From: Alphaproteobacteria bacterium
Lineage (GTDB): Bacteria > Pseudomonadota > Alphaproteobacteria > CAAHEQ01 > UBA3637
Reading direction: 5' to 3'
DNA: 33,297 nt
NCBI GenBank assembly: GCA_017467335.1
Contig: JAFTSJ010000042.1
Coordinates: forward strand, 1 to 33,297
This document shows, piece by piece, positions 17,250 to 25,413 of the stretch. A program made the translations under genes and the position numbers. The notes beneath the pieces are model-generated. The model was not told the DNA's origin, made no database searches, and saw only the letters and a program-made list of their open reading frames with translations. How positions within the stretch are numbered: the stretch's first letter is position 1; each line of letters opens with the position of its first letter.

Positions 17250-18239
17250 ATGGGTGAGTTATCAGTTGCAGAAACATATCGTGTTTTAGAATCGGCATTA
17301 CGTCCGTTATCGTATTGGTATAATCAAGATAATGTTGAAGAAGTTGCGGTTGATTCTCCCGGCGGGATATGGTTGCGATTGCGTGGTAAGCATGCTCATC
17401 CGTGGCATTATTACGAAGATCCGAAATTAACACGAGAATATTTAAATAATATTTTATACATTATTGCCAATACATATGATTATGCGTTTGATCCGGAACA
17501 AGGGACACCGGTTGTCTATGCAACATTACCGGGTGGTCATCGTTTTACGGGGATTTCCGGTCGAAATGTAATGTATGACAACAATGATTTGACAGGAGGC
17601 ATTGCCTTAGCCATTCGTGTATATCGTGAAGACGTATCTATTACGATGAGTGATTTTGGTTTAAATGTCGGAGACAGATTGCGTCCGTTGAATCGCTTAA
17701 AACAGGTAGAAGATCCGGATGATCCCTATGAACGGTTATTATTGTCTATTAAACGGGGAGATCATGTACTTGTCAGCGGGGCAACAGCAACCGGTAAAAC
17801 AACCTTTTTAAATAACTTAATCAAACTGCTTGATCCGCATAAACGTATCTTAACTATCGAAGATACACGAGAATTGATTGTGCCTCATAAAAATCGGGTT
17901 CATATTGTGTTACCTCGTACGGAATTGACCAATAAATTTGATTATAAACGCGTAATTGACTTGGCGGTTCGTTTTACCCCTGACGCGATTATCGGTGGAG
18001 AAATTTCAACATCGAATGCCGGTGCCTTGTGGGAGTTAATGGGTTCCGGTCATGAAAACTGTTTTGCAACGATTCACGCTGAAAGCCCCGAAGCTGCATA
18101 TAAAGCATTTATTGGTCGTATATTGCATTCTTATCCGACAACGGATAGAGAAAAAACATATCGTGAAATGAAAGAAAAGTTACGTGTTGTTCAAATTAAC
18201 CGTGACGGAAATATTCGAGCCGTTACAGAAGTGACATGA
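17250..18239 (+). CDS. virB11: VirB11-type secretion ATPase
   Basis: Hexameric traffic ATPase at the cytoplasmic face of the T4SS; it powers substrate transfer or pilus assembly. The 329 residues fit the VirB11 family. The N-terminal domain (to about 150) includes the typical VAVDSPGGIWLRLRG strand pair. The C-terminal RecA-like domain has Walker A SGATATGKTTF (K183), the Asp box TIEDTRELIVPHKNRVH, Walker B DAIIGGEIS and the His box CFATIHAESPEAA. These match VirB11 better than the PilT-like DotB. The ribosome site GGAGAGGG is strong and a promoter lies directly upstream. No other T4SS gene follows, so the remaining components must be encoded elsewhere. Confidence 0.92.
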   Translation: MGELSVAETYRVLESALRPLSYWYNQDNVEEVAVDSPGGIWLRLRGKHAHPWHYYEDPKLTREYLNNILYIIANTYDYAFDPEQGTPVVYATLPGGHRFTGISGRNVMYDNNDLTGGIALAIRVYREDVSITMSDFGLNVGDRLRPLNRLKQVEDPDDPYERLLLSIKRGDHVLVSGATATGKTTFLNNLIKLLDPHKRILTIEDTRELIVPHKNRVHIVLPRTELTNKFDYKRVIDLAVRFTPDAIIGGEISTSNAGALWELMGSGHENCFATIHAESPEAAYKAFIGRILHSYPTTDREKTYREMKEKLRVVQINRDGNIRAVTEVT

Positions 18240-18277
18240 TTATATATTCGGCTGCTTGCATGTTTTTTGTGCAATAA

Positions 18278-18517
18278 CATATCGTTTTTTACCAACAGTT
18301 ATTGGGTGAAATTTTAAAATTGTGTGTTTTGGTTTATCAATCAGATAATACCTTAATGGTTATGACAACACCGGATACAGTCAAAATACATAATCAATTG
18401 TTATTTTATGTTCAACCTTTGTGAAAATTAGCGAATGATTACACGTATTTAAAGATAAATTACGATAAATCAACCAGACAACGATTTGATACCTGTTATA
18501 TGCTTTTAGTAGAATAA
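18278..18517 (+). other. Possible remnant reading frame with one internal TGA
   Basis: This stretch fills the roughly 300-base gap after the VirB11 gene. One frame stays open for 80 codons apart from a single TGA at 18422, reading for example LVYQSDNTLMVMTTPD before it and KLANDYTYLKINYDKS after it. That is longer than expected by chance in such AT-rich DNA. No start with a ribosome site and no known family is seen. It may be the fossil of a small gene or just chance; no promoter or terminator stands out in the gap. Confidence 0.25.
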
Positions 18518-18536
18518 GAAATATGACATGTTCAAA

Positions 18537-19073
18537 CTAAATTGAACGGGGTTTACAGCCGCAATAAGATTGTCTGTATAGTTGTTTTTCTTTACCTAAT
18601 TTTTCGGCTAATTCCAATCCGCCATTTTTACGCCAATTTGTCATATCATAGGGAATTTGATATAATTGACTGATTTCTTGTGCAACCGAACAGACCTGAT
18701 TAAAATCTTTGAAACGAGATATGCCTAAAACAGAAGTAAAGTGTGTAAATCCATTTTGTTTGGCATATTCGGCGGTTCTTTTTAGCCGTAAATAAAAACA
18801 AATCTGACAACGTTTGCCTCGTTCCGGTTCATTCATTAAGTGTCCACATTCTTGATTCCAAAGGGTTGTATTATATTCTAATTCAACAAAGGGGATATTT
18901 TCTTCCAAACAAATACGTTTGTTTTCTTGACATCGTTTTTGATATTCTTCAAATGGACGAATATTCGGATTGTAAAATAAGACAGTAAATTGAACACCTG
19001 CTTGTTTTAAACGATGAATAACACCGACAGAACAGGGCGCACAGCATGATAATAAAAGTAATTTTTGTTCCAT
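18537..19073 (-). CDS. queH: Epoxyqueuosine reductase QueH
   Basis: Carries out the last step of queuosine synthesis on tRNA (epoxyqueuosine to queuosine), replacing the cobalamin-dependent QueG. The 178 residues show the family's full set of cysteine motifs: LLSCCAPCS near the N-terminus, RCQICFYLRL in the middle and the C-terminal RQSYCGC, which together bind the iron-sulfur cluster and adjacent metal. FYNPNIRPFEEY is also typical. I choose the ATG at 19073 because AGAG lies 8 bases upstream; an in-frame ATG 8 codons earlier (19097) has a poorer site and adds a basic extension not typical of the family. It stands alone on the minus strand, divergent from the giant gene at 19195. Confidence 0.93.
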   Translation of the reverse strand: MEQKLLLLSCCAPCSVGVIHRLKQAGVQFTVLFYNPNIRPFEEYQKRCQENKRICLEENIPFVELEYNTTLWNQECGHLMNEPERGKRCQICFYLRLKRTAEYAKQNGFTHFTSVLGISRFKDFNQVCSVAQEISQLYQIPYDMTNWRKNGGLELAEKLGKEKQLYRQSYCGCKPRSI

Positions 19074-19137
19074 TTGTTTAACTCTTTTTTTGAACATTAT
19101 ACCTGTTTTTAAAAAAATGTAAACAAATATATTTTTG

Positions 19138-19166
19138 TTGCTGTTTTATGTTTTTTAGTATAAAAT
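19138..19166 (+). promoter_or_regulatory. Possible promoter of the M48/UbiB-like giant gene
   Basis: TTGCTG (19138-19143), 17-base spacer, TAAAAT (19161-19166), about 28 bases before the chosen ATG. The region is very AT-rich, so chance matches are likely. Confidence 0.4.
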
Positions 19167-19194
19167 AAAAAAATAAACAAAAATGAGGTTGGAT

Positions 19195-22100
19195 ATGTCG
19201 GGAAATCAAAATACTTTTTCAATGGATGTTTTAGATAAGACCCGTGATGAATGTTTACTTGCAGAACGGGTGTATGATCCTGATTTACCTTTTTTGACTG
19301 ATGAAGAACGTCAAAAAGCAAAACGATTTCATGAATACATAAAAGAACGTGTAAAAAAAATGTTTACGCCTTTTACGGATGGTGAAAATAATGTTGTTAT
19401 TCAACAGTTGCCGGAATCGTTTTTTGATCAATTTTCTTTTTGTTATATGGATGTAAATGTTCCTAATGCCTGTTGCTATCCGAAATTGCATGACGATAAA
19501 GTGCGTATTGCAATTACAAGAGATTTATTGGATATGTGTGAAAATGAAGATGAACTCATGGGTATTATCGGTCATGAAGTCGGACATTGTATTCATCGCT
19601 ATATTAAAGAACGTACGGGAAATGATATGGCCGAAGAAGCAGCCAGTGATATTATTGCAATGGCTCATATGCGTAATGCCGGTTATCATCCACGTAATTT
19701 TCAAAAAATCATGAGAAAGATAGAAGCATGGGCTAATCGTCATCCGAAAACCGCAGAAGACGATGCTGTTCGTGTATTTGACGTACATCCGGTTTCAGGT
19801 TTGCGTAATGCTGTTAATGATGCTTGGTTAACGAAGCATTCTGTTGACCATATCGGTTTAACGGAAACGGCTTTAAATACAGATGTCATTCAAGAAATTG
19901 AAAGTTTAGCAGTTGTTGAACGTTTGACATCCTTTTTAGATGTTGAAATGACAGAAGATAATTTCAAGCGGTGTATGGCTCAACTGAAAGAACATCAGGT
20001 ATTTGTTCAAGCAGCTCAAGAAGGTATTTCTGGAAACTTTTGGTCGGCTATACGTAATATGTATCTGAAAAATGAGCCGGCAATAGATGTTCAATTGGTT
20101 GATGAAACAGCTGTTCCCAAATCGGATATAACTCATGTAATCGGCCTTTTAAATCCAATATATCGGGAAAAGTTTGTCCAAAGATTTTCTGGTTTGGTAT
20201 CTTTTCTAACGGTTCGTGAAGTATGGGATAATGCGGTTGATTTATATGGTGAAGGTAATATTTATCAAGAAGCCTATCATTTGCAGACATCGTTATTGAA
20301 TCATGTGGCGGATTATGCTGATTTAAAATACCATTATAATAAAGACACAATCGGGAGCAAATTATTTGGTGGTCGCAGTCAAGAACTTGAAAATGCTTTG
20401 CCGGAAGAATTAAAAATTTGCCGAGCCTATATATGGCAATTGCTAACTCATCCTGAAACAATTACGGAGGAATCGTTACAAGATGAACGATTACAAAAAC
20501 CCTTAAAACGGTTACGGAATATGTTAGCAAGTGAGTATATGTATTTTAATACGGCTCGTTTTTTATTGGCTCCTCTTTTACAGGTTAAAAAAGGGAGGAC
20601 TTTTCCTCTTTTTGATTTAATTAAACAAAATATGATACCTCTTGATGGAACGAAAGTGACATCTGAATTACATCAGAATCCTATTCGTATGTTGTTATCA
20701 ACACTGGGATTTTACGATACGAATGTATTTCATTATCCTTCATCTGATATAGCAAGTGCTCGTTATAATTTGCTTAATTCTGAAGCTCTTGGGGTTGGAG
20801 AAGTATCAATTTCAATGAATGATATTCGGGATTTTGCTGATAGATCGTGTTGTATCACTCTTTCGACAAGGGGTTGTCGTAAATATTATTATGATTTGAA
20901 TAGCGGTATTGTTAAAGATGTTGAAGAACACGATATTCATTTCAGAATAGACGAAGGAGCCGTTTTAGGAGGAAAAATAAAAGTTGGTTTGTTTTCTCAG
21001 CAAGATACGATGGCAAGTAAAAGAGAAAAAGAATATATTGAACCATACTATAAAGATTTGTTTGGTAAAAAAACGAAAAGATTACATACCCTTGTGCATT
21101 GTGATATAAAAAAACGGCTGGACGCCTTGGAACATCGTCAGCCGGATATAGATATGTTTGAAGATGTTGAAAATTTAAAAGCATATATATTGGATGGTTA
21201 CTCTTCGGGACAATTGGATTTCTATAAGATGCCTTTTTTACCTCAAAACATGCCATGGTATTTTAACGTTTATGGTCAAGAAGCATTAGATCCGACAGTT
21301 GTTCGTCAAAATCAGGATATTGAATCCAAATATCCCAGTAAATTTTTGTTTGATTTTACAACTCAAATTACAATTGTTGATCAAATTTTAGAAAGTTATT
21401 TACGGTTAGGTAAGGCCGGATTGGCGAATCCGGAATTGGCACAAAAAATTGTTTTATCGTTTAAACAATGTCCCTATTTTTTAGGAGATATGTCCCGTTG
21501 GTATGAAACAAAAGAATGCCTCGTTGAAAAACAGGGAAAAAAGACCAAAGAAAAACGTGAAGAAGTGTTGGAGCATTATGTTGATCGAAAATATAGTCGT
21601 TTATTTTGGCAAATGTTTGCTCAAAAACCATATATTGATTTTATTGATGAGGATTTCTTTGCTTATTTACCAACCGTAGAGATTGTCAAAATTTATGATG
21701 AAGCACCGGCATTACTGCCTAAATTATTTGATTTTTATCGACCGGCAAAAACAGGGGCTGATTTGATGTTTATGCTACAACAATATCATCGGATTGAAGT
21801 TGATGATAAGGCATGGCCCTTTTGGAAAAAAGAACAGTTTAAGATGTTGTTTTCGCATATGATTCGTGATTATGTTGAACAAGGGAACACCGATGTTCCG
21901 GCTGAAGTCTTTTTTCATTTAGGAGCAAACGGCATTTATAGAGATGCTCCGGTAGATGATTTGTTTAAGGCAAGAGCTATTAAAGAAGGCGATATTGGTC
22001 TTTTACACAATTATATTGATAATTTAAACCGGCAGGAAAATTGGAATCAAAATGTGAAATCAGCTATGCGGGTTATGTCACATTATGCGGATTTTATTCT

Positions 22101-25100
22101 ATCATCGGCAGAACGAACGGAATTGGCCGATTTTGCTCCGATAGAGATTTTAAATCAGTATCGTGAAATTTTATGTGCGGAATTAGATTGGCATGAAAAA
22201 ACAAATTTACTGGCTTGTGTGTGGGGTCAAAGGAAAGGTTTTAATGGATCATTATCTGATGATGCGTGTCATATTGTACTGGGTATGGATAATGAACCGC
22301 ATATCTGGAATAAATCTGTTCAGGAAAATGTACACACATATCTTTGGTTAGTAGATAAAAAGGCTTTTCCTCGTAATGGTGTTCTTCAAAAACAGATTTT
22401 GAATTTTGTTTTGGAACAACTGCATAAAGAACCACCTCAAGTTCAAGAAGAATTGTCTTTTTTACTGTTAACATCACGGGCTGATGTATCTTTTCCATCC
22501 ATCAATCAGGGATTGCAAGATATGTGGGTTAAAGCCGTAGCTGATATTATGGGAAAACCGGATGATATGTCCTCACAATATCTTGCTCGTTTAGAACCAT
22601 ATATCCGCAAACTTAAAAATAAAAAAAGTGGGCGTAAAAAACAAAGCAGAAAGACAAAGCAACGAAATCAGCATCAGGAAAATGGTTATATTGCTCAATA
22701 TTCATATTCTAAATTGTCTCCTGATACGCAAGTATCGTTAAGTAAAGCTTTACAGGAAGCCTTGGTTTCACAAGAAAAATTATCATTCTTGTTAGAATCG
22801 AATGTATTAGCAGGTGCTTTGAGTAATAAAAATAAAGATGAAATTTGTATTGGCGGTATTGCTTTAAATTCGCTGTTGACGGTTTTGTCTGATAATCCGC
22901 CTGCAACAAAAAGTTTTATTGATTTCTTGTTACATGAACCGACTGCACAACGTATTAAAGATTTTGAACAGACAATAAAAGACCAGGTTGATTCATTTTC
23001 ATTTAAATGGATTAGAGCTGATAAAATAGATTTTTCAGTAGAATACATGCAAAATATACATGATATATTTTGGAATTTACCATTTGAATCTCGAACACTT
23101 ATTTTGAAATCACTGTTTGAAACGGCTCATGAAGTCGATATATTTACCAGGTCTGAAAATCCAAATGCAGAACAGATGATTCTTATGGAACAAGCTCAAA
23201 AAGAACGAATAGAAGATATGATTAACCGTATCTTACCACCTAATATTGAAAATCGTCTTTCATTTTATCGAGCCCTTAAAAATTACAGTACGGCTGTTCA
23301 TGAAGATGAAATGTATGAAGCAGATTTTTTGTTAGCCGGTTGTTTGGCTGTTCAACCAAAGCGTGAAAATGCAGAATTTAGCATGGCCAAAACGATTCGA
23401 TTATTTTTAGAATCCCAAGGTCCTGCCGGTATTAAAGTTGGTCAATTTTTATCGGCACACGATGCTATTTCTCCTGAAATACGTCAAGAATTAAAGCAAT
23501 TGACAAATCATGCGTCATGTCCGTCACGAGCCGAAGTTTTTAGAACCATAGCAGAATATCATCCTGAATTGATGGATTATATTCGTCAAAACGGTTTGGG
23601 AACATCATTAGGGTCGGCCAGTCATTATTTAACATTTGAATTAAATGATAAGGAAGTTGTATCCGTATCTCGTAATCAGTCAGCTCTCAAAGCCGAAATG
23701 ACATATGAACGGTTAAAGAAAGCACTTCAAAAAACAATGGATGAAGACCCAAGTCAAAAACATTTATTGCTTATTATTCGGGATGCTATTGAACAAGCCC
23801 ATGAAATGAATGATATGGAATTGAACGCTAATGTCGGTTATATTCAAATGCGATTGGCTCGTCGGTTATATGATCATATCAGTATGGATATTGATGGGTA
23901 TCATTTCACTTTTAAAACAATGGAATGGAAAAAACCGACAGGGGCTTACCACGTGCGTGTTCAAGATTTTAATACACAATATTCACAAAGTTATAAAATT
24001 ATGGAACGGGCTCACGGATATGATTATGATGCTTTACCGTTGCAAACAGAAGAAGACAGACGTTATAAAAAAGCCGTTGCCAAAGCCAATTTTGTTCTTA
24101 ATTTAAGAACGATATTAAGTGGTAACGTATTTGATGATGATCGTCATACGGGTCAACTCAAAGTACAACCCGTTTCGGACACTCACACACGTATCAATTT
24201 GTTTGATACCGGTTCTATGTCCATCAGAACACCTCGCCGTGCCGAAATGCGATTGTTGGGGCAAGCCCTTTATAAGACAATGCGAGCCTTGATAACATTA
24301 TCGGAAACACAACAGAAAGATAAATTGAAAATTTTAAAATCATTATTTCCGCAATTTTCCGATATTGATAAATTTGTAACCGTGCCCAAAAACGAATTGT
24401 TAAGTTTTTGCTTTAATGCGGCTATACATGAATTACGGGATGAACAAACCGGTCGTGTTCCATCTTATATTTCAAAAGTTGAACGGGCGTTGGCTAATTT
24501 GACTCATTTTACGGCAGATATTCCATCAGAAGAAATTGTACCGCTTGCGTTACAGTTGCTTATGCAAAAAGGAAATATTCATCCTGACATTGTTTCCGGA
24601 ATGGGTAATACGAATTTTGAATTTGAACAGGAAATTATTCAAACACTTGTTCCGCAAGGTGTTTTGAATATTGATTTGCTTGAAAAAGAAACGCAACATG
24701 AAGACGTGCCGTTAACAAAAGCCATACATGATGTTTTAACGGGAGCAGAAACACTGGGAAAGGCTGATAAAATGTCATATACCAATGCGTTGGCGAAAAT
24801 GTTGTTTATACCCAAAGATGTTTTCCCGTTAGATCATATACATACATGTATGGAATCTGTTCGTAATGTTGCTGTTCGGCAACGGTTATCGCAAAATTTA
24901 TGTCAGTTAGCCAAATCTTTTGTGCAAACGCTTCAATCCGGTAAAAAACCATCAGATATAACGAAAGATGTTATCGGTTATTTATCTGAAACGGGGTTGC
25001 CGTCTGCATTTGCTCATCAGGTTTCGGTTCGTTTACCGATTATGCAAATACCGTTATTTCGGATAGCTTTTTTACATCACAATAAGTTAACATTTTTTGA

Positions 25101-25332
25101 AAAGCCGATACAACGCATGTTAACACAGACAATTACAAACTTTGCTGATAAATGGTCACAACTTCAAGAACAGTTGATGAGTTTTGTTCAAACAACGGAT
25201 AAATTATCAATTGGTACCGTTGATACAACCCATTTAAAAGATTGTGATTTACCGACAAGAACTGTCAAGAAAGATGGTCAAATAAGTAACGAGGTAATAA
25301 AAACGATTAGAGGATTACGTTCTCAAAAATAA
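19195..25332 (+). CDS. Giant protein joining an M48 metalloprotease domain to a degenerate UbiB/ABC1 kinase-like domain
   Basis: 2045 aa. Residues about 90-215 match the M48 zinc-peptidase core: IIGHEVGHCIH (H127, E128, H131), then the downstream Glu in EEAASDIIAM (E148, D152) and a late HPVSGLRN. A helical region without recognised domains follows, with a very basic linker near 1142-1162. From about 1400 the protein resembles the ABC1/UbiB atypical kinase family: GPAGIKVGQFLSAHDAISPE (K1414), a degenerate A-rich loop (SLGSASHY), DDDRHTGQ in place of DPHPGN, and NLFDTG (D1671) in place of LLDFG. The VAVK lysine appears replaced (VVSVSR, about 1488-1493). There is no signal peptide and no clear membrane span. 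The start at 19195 fits GAGG 6 bases upstream better than 19183. The T4SS genes nearby make an effector role conceivable. Function unknown. Confidence 0.8.
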   Translation: MSGNQNTFSMDVLDKTRDECLLAERVYDPDLPFLTDEERQKAKRFHEYIKERVKKMFTPFTDGENNVVIQQLPESFFDQFSFCYMDVNVPNACCYPKLHDDKVRIAITRDLLDMCENEDELMGIIGHEVGHCIHRYIKERTGNDMAEEAASDIIAMAHMRNAGYHPRNFQKIMRKIEAWANRHPKTAEDDAVRVFDVHPVSGLRNAVNDAWLTKHSVDHIGLTETALNTDVIQEIESLAVVERLTSFLDVEMTEDNFKRCMAQLKEHQVFVQAAQEGISGNFWSAIRNMYLKNEPAIDVQLVDETAVPKSDITHVIGLLNPIYREKFVQRFSGLVSFLTVREVWDNAVDLYGEGNIYQEAYHLQTSLLNHVADYADLKYHYNKDTIGSKLFGGRSQELENALPEELKICRAYIWQLLTHPETITEESLQDERLQKPLKRLRNMLASEYMYFNTARFLLAPLLQVKKGRTFPLFDLIKQNMIPLDGTKVTSELHQNPIRMLLSTLGFYDTNVFHYPSSDIASARYNLLNSEALGVGEVSISMNDIRDFADRSCCITLSTRGCRKYYYDLNSGIVKDVEEHDIHFRIDEGAVLGGKIKVGLFSQQDTMASKREKEYIEPYYKDLFGKKTKRLHTLVHCDIKKRLDALEHRQPDIDMFEDVENLKAYILDGYSSGQLDFYKMPFLPQNMPWYFNVYGQEALDPTVVRQNQDIESKYPSKFLFDFTTQITIVDQILESYLRLGKAGLANPELAQKIVLSFKQCPYFLGDMSRWYETKECLVEKQGKKTKEKREEVLEHYVDRKYSRLFWQMFAQKPYIDFIDEDFFAYLPTVEIVKIYDEAPALLPKLFDFYRPAKTGADLMFMLQQYHRIEVDDKAWPFWKKEQFKMLFSHMIRDYVEQGNTDVPAEVFFHLGANGIYRDAPVDDLFKARAIKEGDIGLLHNYIDNLNRQENWNQNVKSAMRVMSHYADFILSSAERTELADFAPIEILNQYREILCAELDWHEKTNLLACVWGQRKGFNGSLSDDACHIVLGMDNEPHIWNKSVQENVHTYLWLVDKKAFPRNGVLQKQILNFVLEQLHKEPPQVQEELSFLLLTSRADVSFPSINQGLQDMWVKAVADIMGKPDDMSSQYLARLEPYIRKLKNKKSGRKKQSRKTKQRNQHQENGYIAQYSYSKLSPDTQVSLSKALQEALVSQEKLSFLLESNVLAGALSNKNKDEICIGGIALNSLLTVLSDNPPATKSFIDFLLHEPTAQRIKDFEQTIKDQVDSFSFKWIRADKIDFSVEYMQNIHDIFWNLPFESRTLILKSLFETAHEVDIFTRSENPNAEQMILMEQAQKERIEDMINRILPPNIENRLSFYRALKNYSTAVHEDEMYEADFLLAGCLAVQPKRENAEFSMAKTIRLFLESQGPAGIKVGQFLSAHDAISPEIRQELKQLTNHASCPSRAEVFRTIAEYHPELMDYIRQNGLGTSLGSASHYLTFELNDKEVVSVSRNQSALKAEMTYERLKKALQKTMDEDPSQKHLLLIIRDAIEQAHEMNDMELNANVGYIQMRLARRLYDHISMDIDGYHFTFKTMEWKKPTGAYHVRVQDFNTQYSQSYKIMERAHGYDYDALPLQTEEDRRYKKAVAKANFVLNLRTILSGNVFDDDRHTGQLKVQPVSDTHTRINLFDTGSMSIRTPRRAEMRLLGQALYKTMRALITLSETQQKDKLKILKSLFPQFSDIDKFVTVPKNELLSFCFNAAIHELRDEQTGRVPSYISKVERALANLTHFTADIPSEEIVPLALQLLMQKGNIHPDIVSGMGNTNFEFEQEIIQTLVPQGVLNIDLLEKETQHEDVPLTKAIHDVLTGAETLGKADKMSYTNALAKMLFIPKDVFPLDHIHTCMESVRNVAVRQRLSQNLCQLAKSFVQTLQSGKKPSDITKDVIGYLSETGLPSAFAHQVSVRLPIMQIPLFRIAFLHHNKLTFFEKPIQRMLTQTITNFADKWSQLQEQLMSFVQTTDKLSIGTVDTTHLKDCDLPTRTVKKDGQISNEVIKTIRGLRSQK

Positions 25333-25335
25333 TAC

Positions 25336-25363
25336 TTGACAAAATATAAAGATGTGTTAAAAT
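25336..25363 (+). promoter_or_regulatory. Promoter upstream of the 571-aa unknown gene
   Basis: Consensus TTGACA (25336-25341), 16-base spacer, TAAAAT (25358-25363), immediately after the stop of the giant gene. It gives the downstream gene its own start signal; no terminator separates the two genes, so read-through is possible as well. Confidence 0.65.
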
Positions 25364-25413
25364 GAAATCAGTATATCATTTAAACCATGTATAATATGAG
25401 AGAAGGAGCAAAA

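Noticed and set aside
8822-18239. Naming the cluster Dot/Icm (dotH-dotG-dotB)
   Set aside because: A giant repeat VirB10 recalls DotG, but the ATPase motifs are VirB11-like, the VirB9 domains look like VirB9/TrbG, and the repeats are not the DotG type. The wider gene set needed to decide is not in the window.
18422-18424. TGA recoded as tryptophan or selenocysteine
   Set aside because: Several sound genes in the window end in TGA, and no selenocysteine insertion hairpin or redox-protein context is seen.
18240-18536. tRNA or other structured RNA in the gap after virB11
   Set aside because: No cloverleaf, conserved T-loop (GGTTCGAATCC-like) or CCA end could be found on either strand.
22695-23048. 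Minus-strand and shifted-frame ORFs of 60-140 codons inside the large genes
   Set aside because: They lie fully within well-supported coding sequence, lack ribosome sites and family resemblance, and follow from the codon use of the true strand.
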